A stretch of 64,000 nt of DNA. Source: Vreelandella songnenensis (GTDB lineage: Bacteria; Pseudomonadota; Gammaproteobacteria; Pseudomonadales; Halomonadaceae). This document shows, in pieces, positions 44,122-53,559 of this stretch. A model generated the notes under the pieces. That model worked only from the letters and a program-made list of their open reading frames with translations, was not told the origin of the DNA and did not search any database. Location of the stretch: the NCBI RefSeq assembly GCF_003002925.1, contig NZ_PVTK01000004.1, positions 186,001-250,000 of the forward strand. Direction: 5' to 3'. The translations under genes were made by a program, and so were the position numbers. Positions within the stretch are counted from its first letter, which is position 1, and each line of letters begins with the position of its first letter.

Positions 44122-44725
44122 GGTCGGTGGGCGTGTCGATATCGTGAAACAGGCCGCCGTCCGGCATGGCGTATTCGTGATACCGGCAGGGGTGGCGGCG
44201 AATCACCTCCCGTGCGCCGCTGGCGCCGGTCAGGGCCTCAAGCTCGGGCCACAGGGTACGCCCGAAAATGACCGGGTGGCCCGGCCTGCTGGCATGGCAG
44301 GGCCGTACAATGGTGTCGGGTGTAGCCAGCCGCTGAAGCGCCGTGAGCGCCTCCCGGCTCATCCAGGGCATATCGCCCAGCACGATGGCCACGGCGGCGA
44401 TGTCGCCTAGCGCCGTATCGTGGCCCAGTGCGGCCACCGCTTCGGCCATGCTCGCTCCCAGGCCAAGGTGGGCGTGGCGGACGCGAATCAGCGCGACGTC
44501 ATCCGTTAACCCCAGCTCCGTTAATCCCAACAGCGCAGCGTCATCCTCTTCACGAATCACCACGCGGACGTGGGCAAACGCCTGGCGGGTGCGGTCCACC
44601 GTGGCGGCAAGAAGCGTGCGCCCGTCGGCCAGGCGCGCCAGGCGCTTGTCGTCTTCACCGAAGCGGCGCGAGTAGCCTGCTGCCATTATCAGGGCGGCCA
44701 CCGGGTAGCCGTTATCAGAGTGCAT
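44102..44725 (-). CDS. MobA/MocA-like molybdenum cofactor nucleotidyltransferase
   Basis: 207-residue nucleotidyltransferase. AALIMAAGYSRRFGEDDKRLARL (N-terminal NTP site), IVLGDMPWMSREALTAL with the metal Asp, RPGHPVIFGRTLW, and the final DIDTPTDL match MocA, which makes molybdopterin cytosine dinucleotide. The enzyme encoded by paoABC in E. coli uses that cofactor, so a dedicated MocA is a sensible reading. It starts inside the end of xdhC (11-base overlap). The upstream frame extension to 44836 is rejected. Confidence 0.83.
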   Translation of the reverse strand: MHSDNGYPVAALIMAAGYSRRFGEDDKRLARLADGRTLLAATVDRTRQAFAHVRVVIREEDDAALLGLTELGLTDDVALIRVRHAHLGLGASMAEAVAALGHDTALGDIAAVAIVLGDMPWMSREALTALQRLATPDTIVRPCHASRPGHPVIFGRTLWPELEALTGASGAREVIRRHPCRYHEYAMPDGGLFHDIDTPTDLSRGAL

Positions 44726-45719
44726 CCTGCGCCCTGCCGTGCTGAACGCGCACGATGTCGGCCATGACCGCCAGCGCGATTTCGGCTGGCGTCTTGCTGC
44801 CCAGCGCCAGGCCAATCGGCATATGGATGCGGGCAATCTCGGCGTCGCTTAGCCCGCCGGAGCGTATCAGCCGCTCTGCTCGGGCTGCCGAGGTGCGCAG
44901 TGATCCCATCACGCCGATATAAAAAGCCGGCGTGCGCACCGCTTCCATCATCGCCAGATCATCAATCCGCGGGTCGTGGGTGAGTGCCACGATGGCGGTG
45001 GCGTTGTGGCAGCGGTGGGTGGCAAGGTACCGGGAAGGCAGCGCTGCCTTGACGGTCACGCCGGGAACGTCAAACGCCTGGCAGGCGGCTTCATCGGGAT
45101 CACACACGATCACCTCAAAGCCGAGCGTCACCGCAAAGGCGGCGCAGGCGCTGGAGACCGGCGAAATACCGGCGATGATCAGCCGCCGTGCCGGGGCGAG
45201 GCGCATGCTTACCAGGTTCGGCGCGCGCTCGTCAGCAGGCCAGATCACCCGAGGCCCGAGTGAGCTGTCTTCAGAAAAGAAGCGTTTGCCAGAGTGGATG
45301 TCGACGTGGCGCATGAGCGGTTGGTGACCTTCAAGCGCCGCCTTCAGCGTGCCCAGGTGCTCCCGCATATCCGGCGTGGCGGGCAGGCGCTCCACCAGTA
45401 CTTCCAGAATGCCGCCGCAGGGCAGCGTGATATGCCCGCCCTGGGCGTCGTCGGCATCGCCGTAGCGTATGACACGGGCCGCCTGCTCGAACTGACCCTC
45501 GGCCAGGCGCTGGATGAAATCCTCCTCTACACAGCCGCCGGAGAGCGACCCCAGGTGCCTGCCATCCTTGGTGACCGCCATCCAGGAGCCGGGGGCGCGG
45601 GGTGAGGAGCCAAAGGTGGCCAGCACGGTACACAGCCAGACCGTTTCGCCTTCCTGAGACCAGGCAAGCGCTTGCTCGATAACCAGCAGATCCAAATGTT
45701 GCATTTCAAGCATTTCCAA
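44715..45719 (-). CDS. XdhC/PaoD-family maturation factor
   Basis: 334-residue chaperone family that binds and sulfurates the molybdenum cofactor and inserts it into xanthine-dehydrogenase-type enzymes. N-terminal block TFGSSPRAPGSWMAV, the GSLSGGCVEEDFIQ motif (near residue 60) with its conserved Cys, and the C-terminal Rossmann part (RLIIAGISPVSSACAAFAVTLGFEV, YIGVMGSLRTSAAR) are all visible. Divergent from paoABC across about 200 bases, with mocA. Alternative starts at the first two Met codons differ by a few residues. Confidence 0.9.
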   Translation of the reverse strand: MEMLEMQHLDLLVIEQALAWSQEGETVWLCTVLATFGSSPRAPGSWMAVTKDGRHLGSLSGGCVEEDFIQRLAEGQFEQAARVIRYGDADDAQGGHITLPCGGILEVLVERLPATPDMREHLGTLKAALEGHQPLMRHVDIHSGKRFFSEDSSLGPRVIWPADERAPNLVSMRLAPARRLIIAGISPVSSACAAFAVTLGFEVIVCDPDEAACQAFDVPGVTVKAALPSRYLATHRCHNATAIVALTHDPRIDDLAMMEAVRTPAFYIGVMGSLRTSAARAERLIRSGGLSDAEIARIHMPIGLALGSKTPAEIALAVMADIVRVQHGRAQDAL

Positions 45720-45920
45720 TCGTTAGCAAACGGCATCCATTGCCTGTCTTGCGTGGGTAGACGTGTCATAGCGTAGCGCACCTGGCGCGGGGAGAGGATG
45801 AATCCCTACGGTTTCGAAAGGTTTGGGCAGAGATTTGGGCTACCTGGCGCAATCATGTCTATGCTGAAGGCCTTATGGCACTAAATAAGCGATAGCAACG
45901 CGCAAGGAAGGCATATAGCA

Positions 45921-46496
45921 ATGAACTCCTCTAATAATGTCGAAAGACAAACCAAGACCGTGACTCCCAACAGCAGTACCTATTCACTGACCATCAATGG
46001 CAAGCGGCATACGTTGACGCTGGATAACCGCACTACGCTTCTGGACGCCCTGCGTGAGCACTTGCAACTCACCGGCAGCAAGAAAGGCTGCGACCACGGC
46101 CAGTGCGGCGCCTGCACGGTGAGTATCAACGGCGAGCGGGTGAACGCCTGCCTGACCCTGGCGGTAATGCATCAGGGTGACGAGATCACCACCATCGAAG
46201 GGGTGGGTGATGTCGAGCACATGGACCCGATGCAGCAGGCGTTCATCGACAACGACGCCTTTCAGTGCGGCTACTGCACCCCGGGCCAGATCTGCTCGGC
46301 GAAGGCAACGCTTGACGAGATCCGCGCCGGTATCCCGAGCCATGTGACCCAGGAACTCAATGGCCCCATCGAGCTCAGCGATGCAGAGATTCGCGAGCGC
46401 ATGTCCGGCAATCTATGCCGCTGCGGCGCCTACGCCAACATCCTCAAAGCCATCCACCAGGTTGCCAAAGAACAAGCTACCGAGGAGCGTTCATGA
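45921..46496 (+). CDS. paoA: Aldehyde oxidoreductase 2Fe-2S subunit (PaoA-like)
   Basis: 191-residue subunit carrying two [2Fe-2S] clusters. [21 protein letters not shown] (cysteines near residues 56-77) is followed by [12 protein letters not shown] and [18 protein letters not shown]. It closely parallels E. coli PaoA, except that its N terminus ([14 protein letters not shown]) has no twin-arginine signal. That suggests the enzyme works in the cytoplasm. AAGGAAGG precedes the ATG. Overlaps paoB by 4 bases. Confidence 0.9.
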   Translation: MNSSNNVERQTKTVTPNSSTYSLTINGKRHTLTLDNRTTLLDALREHLQLTGSKKGCDHGQCGACTVSINGERVNACLTLAVMHQGDEITTIEGVGDVEHMDPMQQAFIDNDAFQCGYCTPGQICSAKATLDEIRAGIPSHVTQELNGPIELSDAEIRERMSGNLCRCGAYANILKAIHQVAKEQATEERS

Positions 46497-47443
46497 AAGC
46501 CTTTTCCTATGAGCGCATCGACGATGCGGCCCAGGCAGCCGCGCGCGCCTTCGAAGTGCCGGGCAGCAAGTTCATCGCCGGGGGCACCAATCTGCTGGAT
46601 CTCATGAAGCACGAGATCGAAGTGCCTGCGCACCTGATCGATATCAACGGCACCGGCCTTGATGACATTGTCGCCACCGACGAGGGCGGTCTGCGCATCG
46701 GTGCGCTGGTCAGCAACACCGCCCTTGGCGCCGACGAGCGCATCAAGCGTGACTACCCGGTGCTGAGCCGGGCGCTGTTTGCCGGCGCATCGAGCCAGCT
46801 GCGTAACAAGGCCTCCACCGGCGGCAACCTGTTGCAACGCACCCGCTGTCCTTATTTTTATGATCCGGCCATGCCCTGCAACAAGCGCGAGCCCGGCGCC
46901 GGCTGTGCGGCGCTGGACGACGGTGCCGACACCCGCCAGCTCGGCGTGATCGGCACCTCAGATCACTGCATCGCCACGCACCCCTCCGACATGGCCGTTG
47001 CCCTTCGCGTGCTGGATGCCGAAGTGGAAACCGTCAGTCCCGAAGGGCAGACGCGCAGGCTCACGCTTGATGAGTTCTATGCGCTTCCCGGCGATACGCC
47101 GGAGGTGGAAAACGCGCTTGAACCGGGCGAAATCATCACCGGCGTGGTGCTGCCTGCGCCGGTCGGCGGGCGCCAGCGTTACTACAAGGTGCGCGACCGC
47201 GCCTCTTACGCCTTTGCGCTGGTCTCGGTGGCACTGATTGAAACCGACGACGGCAAGGGCCGGGTCGCGCTGGGAGGCGTAGCGCCCAAGCCCTGGCGGC
47301 GCGAGGACGCCGATGCCGAGCTTGGCAACGGTGCCGAGGCGGTGATGGCCAAGCTGCTTGACGGCGCACGCCCCACCGAGGAAAACGCCTACAAGCTGAC
47401 GCTTGCCGAACGTACGCTGGCCGCCCTGCTGGCAAAGGAGTGA
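46493..47443 (+). CDS. paoB: Aldehyde oxidoreductase FAD subunit (PaoB-like)
   Basis: 316-residue FAD-binding subunit. [16 protein letters not shown] binds the pyrophosphate. The extra Cys-containing insertion [24 protein letters not shown] (residues about 122-145) is the place where E. coli PaoB holds a [4Fe-4S] cluster, not present in usual xanthine dehydrogenases. [18 protein letters not shown] follows. The start at 46493 overlaps the paoA stop as ATGA; GGAG lies upstream. Confidence 0.9.
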   Translation: MKAFSYERIDDAAQAAARAFEVPGSKFIAGGTNLLDLMKHEIEVPAHLIDINGTGLDDIVATDEGGLRIGALVSNTALGADERIKRDYPVLSRALFAGASSQLRNKASTGGNLLQRTRCPYFYDPAMPCNKREPGAGCAALDDGADTRQLGVIGTSDHCIATHPSDMAVALRVLDAEVETVSPEGQTRRLTLDEFYALPGDTPEVENALEPGEIITGVVLPAPVGGRQRYYKVRDRASYAFALVSVALIETDDGKGRVALGGVAPKPWRREDADAELGNGAEAVMAKLLDGARPTEENAYKLTLAERTLAALLAKE

Positions 47444-47446
47444 TGT

Positions 47447-49627
47447 ATGGATTTTAATCAATCAGCCGACGAGAACCTCTTTGATCACGCACGGATCATC
47501 GGCAAGCCCCATACCCGGGTCGACGGCGCGCTGAAAGTGACCGGCACGGCCCCCTACGCCTACGAGCGCCATAATGTGGCGGAAAACCCGCTGGTGGGTT
47601 ACCCGCTGGGATCAAGCATCGCCAAGGGGCGCATTACCCGCATGGACGCCACGGCGGCGCGCAGTGCCGAAGGCGTGGCGGCGGTGATCACGGCGCTTGA
47701 TATCGACGAGCTGCCCCGGGCCGACAGCAACGTGGCCAAACTGTTTGGTGGCGAGTGGGTCGAGCACTACCATCAGGCGATTGCCGTCGTCATCGCTGAC
47801 ACCCTGGAGCAGGCCCGCGCGGCCACAAGACTCATCGAGGTGGAGTATGAGGAAATACCCGGTGAGTTCGATCTCGACGATGCCTGGAAACGCCTGCAGG
47901 ACAGGGATGTGGTTTCCCATGTAGGCGATGTAGACGCGGCCTTCGATAGCGCCGAGTTCACGCTGGATGAGACTTACCACACCGCCTCGCACAGTCACGC
48001 CATGATGGAGCCCCACGCGACGATTGCGGACTGGTGTGACGGCAAGAACATGACGCTCTGGACCTCGAATCAGATGATCGAGTGGACCCGTCAGGCGCTG
48101 GCCACCACTTTCGAGCTCGACGCCGATAACATCCGCCTGGAAAGCCCCTATATCGGCGGCGGTTTCGGCGGCAAGCTGTGGCTGCGTGCCGATGCGGTGC
48201 TGGCCGCGCTGGGCTCCCGGGAGACCGGTCGCCCGGTGAAGGTGGCGCTGCCGCGTCCGTTCATCTTCAACAACGCCACCCACCGCTCCGGCACCGTGCA
48301 GCGCCTGCGCATCGCCGCCAACAAGGATGGCCGCATCACCGCCTTCGACCACTCGGCGATCTCCCACACGCTGCCCGGCGGCAGCGGTGAAGACGCGGTC
48401 AATCAGACGCGCTGCTTCTACGCTGGCGAAAACCGCCGCGTGGCTCATCACGCCATCGACATGAACCTGCCGGAGTCCGCCGACATGCGCGCCCCGGGCG
48501 AGGCCACCGGTCTGGCCGTGCTGGAAATCGCCATGGACGAAATGGCCGAGAAACTGGGCATGGATCCGGTGGAGTTCCGTATTCTCAACGACACCCAGGT
48601 CAACCCGGAAGAGCCCTCCAAGCGCTACAGCGACCGCCACTTCGTGGAGTGCCTGCAAAAGGGCGCCGAGACGTTTGGCTGGGCTGCGCGCAACACTACG
48701 CCGGGCGGCAAGCGCGAAGGCCAGTGGTTGATCGGCCAGGGCATGGCCGGCGCCTACCGCGGCTCGCCGACGCTGGATTCCGGCGCGCGGGTACGGTTGA
48801 GCGAAGGGCGGCTGATCGTCGAGACCGACATGACCGATATCGGCACCGGCTCCTACACCATCATCGCCCAGACCGCTGCCGAAACCATGGGCCTGGAAAT
48901 GAGGGATGTGGACGTTCGCCTGGGCAACAGCGCCTACCCCTCGGCGTCCGGCTCCGGTGGCCAGATGGGCGCGGCCAGCTCCACCGCTGGCGTGTACGCG
49001 GCGTGCGTGGCGCTGCAGGGTGAGATTACCAAACGTCTTGGCGTCGAGTCGGCGCGCTTCGAGAACGGCCAGGTGGTCTCGGGCGACAAGAGTGTTGCAC
49101 TTCGCGACGTGGCTCAGGGCGAAGAGCTGGTGGGCGAGGACTCGCTGCACTTTGGCGACTTCAAGGACGAGCTCGAGATCGGCACCTTCGGCGCGCACTT
49201 CGTCGAAGTGGCGGTCAACGCCTACACCGGCGAAACCCGCCTGCGCCGGATGCTGTCGGTGTGCGATGCCGGGCGCATCCTCAACCCGATTACCGCGCGC
49301 AGCCAGGTGCTGGGCGGCATGACCATGTCGATTGGCGCAGCGCTCACCGAAAGCCTCAATGTCGATACCGCGCGGGGCTTCTTCCCCAACCACGACCTCG
49401 CCGGTTACGAAATCGCCGTACATGCCGATATCCCCGACATGGAGGTGATCTTCCTGGATACCCAGGACGGCGCTTCTACCCCGCTGAAAGCCAAAGGGGT
49501 CGGCGAGCTGGGTATCTGTGGCGGTGCGGCGGCGGTGGCGAACGCCATGTACAACGCCACCGGCATCCGCCTGCGCGACTACCCGCTGACGCTTGACCGT
49601 ATGCTGGACCGGTTGCCTGGCGCGTAA
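47447..49627 (+). CDS. paoC: Aldehyde oxidoreductase molybdopterin subunit (PaoC-like)
   Basis: Catalytic molybdenum subunit, 726 residues. Family blocks are RVDGALKVTGTAPYAYE, YIGGGFGGKLWLRAD (near residue 240), MRAPGEATGLAVLE (near 345), and the cofactor region SGSGGQMGAASSTAGV. The final KGVGELGICGGAAAVANAMYNATG includes the catalytic glutamate. Length equals E. coli PaoC (about 732). It probably oxidises aldehydes with an unknown acceptor (inference). It ends at a strong terminator. Confidence 0.93.
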   Translation: MDFNQSADENLFDHARIIGKPHTRVDGALKVTGTAPYAYERHNVAENPLVGYPLGSSIAKGRITRMDATAARSAEGVAAVITALDIDELPRADSNVAKLFGGEWVEHYHQAIAVVIADTLEQARAATRLIEVEYEEIPGEFDLDDAWKRLQDRDVVSHVGDVDAAFDSAEFTLDETYHTASHSHAMMEPHATIADWCDGKNMTLWTSNQMIEWTRQALATTFELDADNIRLESPYIGGGFGGKLWLRADAVLAALGSRETGRPVKVALPRPFIFNNATHRSGTVQRLRIAANKDGRITAFDHSAISHTLPGGSGEDAVNQTRCFYAGENRRVAHHAIDMNLPESADMRAPGEATGLAVLEIAMDEMAEKLGMDPVEFRILNDTQVNPEEPSKRYSDRHFVECLQKGAETFGWAARNTTPGGKREGQWLIGQGMAGAYRGSPTLDSGARVRLSEGRLIVETDMTDIGTGSYTIIAQTAAETMGLEMRDVDVRLGNSAYPSASGSGGQMGAASSTAGVYAACVALQGEITKRLGVESARFENGQVVSGDKSVALRDVAQGEELVGEDSLHFGDFKDELEIGTFGAHFVEVAVNAYTGETRLRRMLSVCDAGRILNPITARSQVLGGMTMSIGAALTESLNVDTARGFFPNHDLAGYEIAVHADIPDMEVIFLDTQDGASTPLKAKGVGELGICGGAAAVANAMYNATGIRLRDYPLTLDRMLDRLPGA

Positions 49628-49655
49628 GCTTCAGGTAATACCGACAGCATAAGAA

Positions 49656-49692
49656 GAACCCAGCACCGATAAGCCGGTGCTGGGTTCTTTGT
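49656..49692 (+). terminator. Terminator of paoABC
   Basis: A perfect 12-bp stem GAACCCAGCACC (49656-49667) / GGTGCTGGGTTC (49676-49687) has an 8-base loop, followed by TTTGTTTTC. It can also serve, less well, for the minus-strand thioesterase. Confidence 0.85.
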
Positions 49693-49718
49693 TTTCTAGA
49701 GTGTGGTGTGACTGCGCG

Positions 49719-50129
49719 TTACAAGGGCAGCGCGTAGCTTGCGGTCACGTGAACGACCGGGCGGGTATCATCAGCGGCGGAAAATACCTGCACTTCACCC
49801 ACGCCCAGTCGGCGGCCGAGCTTGATCAACTTGGCGTGGGCGATAATGTCGTGATCGCCGGAGGCGGCGCGCAGGAAGTGGCAGTTGAAATCGCTGGTGA
49901 CCGCCATGGGTTCCGGGCCTATCTGGGCCAGGATCGCCACATACAGCGCCACATCGGCAAAGCCCATCATGGTTGGCCCGCTTACCCGGGGGCCGGGGCG
50001 CAGGTGCTCGTAGCCCACCTTCAGGCGCATGGTGGCACATCTGTCGCCCACGCTCTCGATTCGCCCCATCCGCTGGGGGAATACGTCATCCAGAAAGTGC
50101 TCGATCTGCTCGACGCTCATCACGGTCAT
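49719..50129 (-). CDS. Hotdog-fold thioesterase (PaaI family)
   Basis: 136-residue hotdog protein, probably a small acyl-CoA thioesterase. RLKVGYEHLRPGPRVSGPTMMGFADVALYVAIL contains the conserved Gly/Asp of the PaaI active site, and FNCHFLRAASGDHDIIAHAKLIKLGRR matches the strand region. No substrate can be given. AGGATAAC precedes the ATG. It begins only 13 bases after the glcB terminator, so it relies on read-through or an unseen promoter. Confidence 0.85.
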   Translation of the reverse strand: MTVMSVEQIEHFLDDVFPQRMGRIESVGDRCATMRLKVGYEHLRPGPRVSGPTMMGFADVALYVAILAQIGPEPMAVTSDFNCHFLRAASGDHDIIAHAKLIKLGRRLGVGEVQVFSAADDTRPVVHVTASYALPL

Positions 50130-50142
50130 TGTTGTTATCCTG

Positions 50143-50176
50143 TATAAAAAAGCCCCAGGGCATACGCCTTGGGGCT
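50143..50176 (-). terminator. Terminator of glcB
   Basis: AGCCCCAGGG (50151-50160) pairs with CCTTGGGGCT (50167-50176; one G-T), 6-base loop, with minus-strand tail TTTTTATA. Ends the malate synthase transcript 20 bases after its stop. Confidence 0.8.
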
Positions 50177-50196
50177 AGTTGTACCACGAAATGAAG

Positions 50197-52371
50197 TTAC
50201 TTCGCTTTATGCACCTGACGCCATTCGTGCAGTAGCGGCTCGGTGTAGCCCGACGGCTGCTCGCGGCCCTTGAAGATCAGGTCGGAGGCGGCCTTGAAGG
50301 CCGTGGAGTCTTCAAAGTGGCTGCTCATGGCGGTGTAGGTGGGGTCACCGGCGTTCTGCTCATCGACCACCTTGGCCATGCGCGTCAGGGTCTCCTTCAC
50401 GCGGGCCTCATCCACGATGCCGTGGTGCAGCCAGTTGGCGATGTGTTGGCTTGAGATGCGCAGCGTGGCGCGGTCTTCCATCAGGCCTACGTCGTGAATG
50501 TCCGGCACCTTGGAGCAGCCCACGCCGTGCTCTACCCAGCGCACCACGTAGCCCAGAATTCCCTGGCAGTTGTTGTCCAGCTCCTGCTGCTTCTCTTCAT
50601 CGGACCAGTTGGCGTTTTCCGCCACCGGCACGCTGAGCAGGTCGTCCAGGAAGTCCGGCTCGCCCTGGGCTTCCAGCTCGCGCTGAACGTCCGCCACGTT
50701 GACCTGGTGGTAGTGCAGCGCGTGGAGTACTGCGGCGGTGGGCGAAGGCACCCAGGCGGTGTTGGCACCGGCTTTCGGGTGGCCGATCTTCTGCTCGAGC
50801 ATGTTGTGCATCAGATCCGGCATGGCCCACATGCCCTTGCCGATCTGGGCGCGGCCGCGCAGGCCACACGCAAGGCCTACCTGCACGTTGTTCTTTTCAT
50901 ACGCGGTGATCCAGGCGGCTGACTTCATGTCGCCCTTGCGCACCATGGGGCCGGCTTCCATGGCGGTATGCATCTCGTCGCCGGTGCGGTCGAGGAACCC
51001 GGTGTTGATGAACACCACCCGCGAAGAGGCCTCGCTGATACATGCCTTGAGGTTGACCGTGGTGCGGCGCTCCTCGTCCATGATGCCCATCTTCAGGGTG
51101 TCGCGGCTCATGCCCAGAATATCTTCGACGCGGCCGAACAGCTCGTTGGCAAACGCCACTTCCTGGGGGCCGTGCATCTTGGGCTTGACGATATACACAG
51201 AACCCGTGCGCGAGTTGCGCGGCTGGTCGGCGTCTTTCTTCAGGTCGTGCAGGGCCAGCAGCGAGGTCACCACAGCGTCAAGAATGCCTTCCGGAAGCTC
51301 GTTGCCCGCCTCGTCCAGAATGGCCGGGGTGGTCATCAGGTGGCCCACGTTGCGCACGAACATCAGCGAACGGCCGGGCAGGGTGACCTTGCCGCCTTCG
51401 GTGGTCTGCCAAGTGCGGTCGGCGTTGAGCTTACGGGTAAAGGTCTGGTCGCCTTTCTCGATGCGCTCTTCCAGATCGCCCTTCATCAGGCCAAGCCAGT
51501 TGCGGTAGACGCCGACCTTGTCTTCGGCATCCACCGCGGCCACGGAGTCTTCGCAATCCATGATGGTGGTCAGCGCGGCTTCCACCACCACGTCTTTCAC
51601 GCCCGCCGGGTCGGTCTTGCCGATGGCATGATCCGCATCGATCTGGATTTCCAGGTGCAGGCCGTTATTGGCCAGCAGGAGTGTGTCAGGTGCGGACATT
51701 TCGCCGGTAAAGCCGATCAGCTTGCCTGAATCCTTGAGCCCGGTGTCGCGGCCGCCTTCCAGGGTTACCACCAGATGGCCATCGCGAATCGCGTACTTGA
51801 CCGCGTCACGGTGGGAGCCGGTGGCCAACGGGGCCGCTCGGTCAAGCACGCCGCGGGCGTAGGCGATTACTTTTTCGCCGCGCTTGGGGTTGAAGCTTTT
51901 GCCTTTCTCCGCGCCATCATCTTCGGAGATGGCATCGGTGCCGTAAAGCGCGTCGTAAAGGCTGCCCCAGCGCGCGTTGGCGGCGTTAAGGGCGTAGCGC
52001 GCGTTGCTGACCGGCACGACCAGCTGTGGGCCTGCCTGAAGTGCCACTTCGCGGTCGACGTTGGCGGTGTTGACCTGGACGCTGGCAGGCGCTTCGGCCA
52101 GGTAGCCAATCTCTTTCAGGTGCGCGCGGTAGGCGGGCATGTCGCTGACCGGACCCGGGTTTTCGCGGTGCCAGGCATCCAGTTTTTCCTGCAGTGCGTC
52201 ACGCTCTGCTAGCAATTGCTGGTTTTTTGGGGTCAGATCATGAAACAGGGCATCGACACCGGCCCAGAAGGTGCTTTCATCGACGCCCGTTCCGGGTAGC
52301 GCCTGCTCGCTGATAAAGCGGTCCAGCTCGGCGGCCACCTGTAACCGGTGGCGCGTGATACGCTCGCTCAT
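50197..52371 (-). CDS. glcB: Malate synthase G
   Basis: Condenses glyoxylate with acetyl-CoA to malate in the glyoxylate shunt. 724 residues, the G-type length. [32 protein letters not shown] (active-site Asp/Glu region), [29 protein letters not shown] with the catalytic Arg/Glu, and [21 protein letters not shown] are all present. AGGAG precedes the ATG at 52371; the longer frame is not supported. Divergent from the hydrolase gene. Provides growth on acetate or C2 compounds. Confidence 0.95.
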   Translation of the reverse strand: MSERITRHRLQVAAELDRFISEQALPGTGVDESTFWAGVDALFHDLTPKNQQLLAERDALQEKLDAWHRENPGPVSDMPAYRAHLKEIGYLAEAPASVQVNTANVDREVALQAGPQLVVPVSNARYALNAANARWGSLYDALYGTDAISEDDGAEKGKSFNPKRGEKVIAYARGVLDRAAPLATGSHRDAVKYAIRDGHLVVTLEGGRDTGLKDSGKLIGFTGEMSAPDTLLLANNGLHLEIQIDADHAIGKTDPAGVKDVVVEAALTTIMDCEDSVAAVDAEDKVGVYRNWLGLMKGDLEERIEKGDQTFTRKLNADRTWQTTEGGKVTLPGRSLMFVRNVGHLMTTPAILDEAGNELPEGILDAVVTSLLALHDLKKDADQPRNSRTGSVYIVKPKMHGPQEVAFANELFGRVEDILGMSRDTLKMGIMDEERRTTVNLKACISEASSRVVFINTGFLDRTGDEMHTAMEAGPMVRKGDMKSAAWITAYEKNNVQVGLACGLRGRAQIGKGMWAMPDLMHNMLEQKIGHPKAGANTAWVPSPTAAVLHALHYHQVNVADVQRELEAQGEPDFLDDLLSVPVAENANWSDEEKQQELDNNCQGILGYVVRWVEHGVGCSKVPDIHDVGLMEDRATLRISSQHIANWLHHGIVDEARVKETLTRMAKVVDEQNAGDPTYTAMSSHFEDSTAFKAASDLIFKGREQPSGYTEPLLHEWRQVHKAK

Positions 52372-52550
52372 GGGGTTTCTCCTGTGAAGGTGCCCAAGGG
52401 GCATCAAAAGGCCTGGGGCAGAGTAAAAGTACATTTATGGAAAATACTTCCACAACTGTGCAGGCATGTAAACAGCGTAGACCGTAAAGCAGTACAATGC
52501 TCGACCAAATGATGAGAAAAGGCGCGCAGGGCGTTCAGGGAGAAACACTG

Positions 52551-53525
52551 ATGCATGATTTCCAACAACTGGAAGGCCTGTTTCGGCAGGTGGCAGGCGA
52601 ATCAGCGTTTTCTCGATTGATACCGGGTGAACCGCTGTGGAGCGTCGTACAGGACTATTTCCTGCACTACGGCCTGGAAACGCTGCTGCAAGAGACCGAA
52701 GAAGTACACGCCGGGTTTATCGATACCGGGCGCTTTGCCCTGTGGTGCCAGGTGTGGAGCCCGCCCAACCCCAGCGGCACCGCCTTTGTGGTACACGGTT
52801 ATTTCGATCACCTGGGGCTTTATCGCCACCTGTTGGCGCACCTGCTGGCCAAGGGCTGGCGGGTGGTGCTGTGGGACCTGCCCGGCCATGGCCTTTCCAG
52901 CGGCCCGCGAGCGGAAATCGAGGATTTCGACGACTACCAGCACTGCCTGACCCACGTGCAAACCACCCTGCAAAGCCAAGGCCTGACACCCAAGCCCTGG
53001 CTGGGCGTGGGTCAGAGCACGGGGGCTGCCATTCTTGCCACCGATGCCCTGACCCGCCGCGAGCAGGCGGGCTGGGATGGGCTGGTGCTGCTGGCACCCC
53101 TGGTGCGCCCCTGGCGTTGGAGCCAGGCCAGCTGGGTGCACCTGATCGCCAGCCCGTTTCTGAAAGAGCTACCGCGCAAGTACCGGCCCAACTCGACCGA
53201 TGAAGCCTTCACCGACTTCCTGCGCGACCACGACCCGCTTCAGCCCGAACGCCTGAGCGTGGCCTGGGTAAGCGCCATGCGCCGCTGGATGCCGAAGCTG
53301 CTGGCGCTTCCTTCCGTCGATATACCCACGCTGATTCTGCAGGGCGAGCAGGATTTGACGGTGGATTGGGAGTGGAACCTGAACATCCTGGGGGAGAAGT
53401 TTACCGCCGCCGAAATTCACCACCACCCGGAAGCGCGGCACCATCTGGTCAACGAAGCAGAGCCGATTCGCCAGGTGCTGTTTGAAGCTATCAATACGTT
53501 TATTGATGGGATGCCTGCAGTGTAG
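52551..53525 (+). CDS. Alpha/beta hydrolase (monoacylglycerol-lipase-like)
   Basis: 324-residue serine hydrolase of the lysophospholipase/monoglyceride-lipase group. VVHGYFDHLGLYRHL, LWDLPGHGLSSGPRAEI, the nucleophile box GVGQSTGAA (near residue 150), a late acid region LILQGEQDLTV and the catalytic histidine in HHPEARHHLVNE are intact. No signal peptide. The start at 52551 has GGGAG about 9 bases upstream; the ATG at 52497 is less likely. Substrate unknown. Confidence 0.85.
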   Translation: MHDFQQLEGLFRQVAGESAFSRLIPGEPLWSVVQDYFLHYGLETLLQETEEVHAGFIDTGRFALWCQVWSPPNPSGTAFVVHGYFDHLGLYRHLLAHLLAKGWRVVLWDLPGHGLSSGPRAEIEDFDDYQHCLTHVQTTLQSQGLTPKPWLGVGQSTGAAILATDALTRREQAGWDGLVLLAPLVRPWRWSQASWVHLIASPFLKELPRKYRPNSTDEAFTDFLRDHDPLQPERLSVAWVSAMRRWMPKLLALPSVDIPTLILQGEQDLTVDWEWNLNILGEKFTAAEIHHHPEARHHLVNEAEPIRQVLFEAINTFIDGMPAV

Positions 53526-53559
53526 GACTGGCGTCTCCAATTCAAGAGGGATTTCTATC

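Noticed and set aside
47612..49423. 603-residue open frame antisense to paoC
   Set aside because: It is the reverse-strand shadow of a well-supported molybdenum subunit in high-GC DNA, with His/Arg/Gly-rich composition and no domain.
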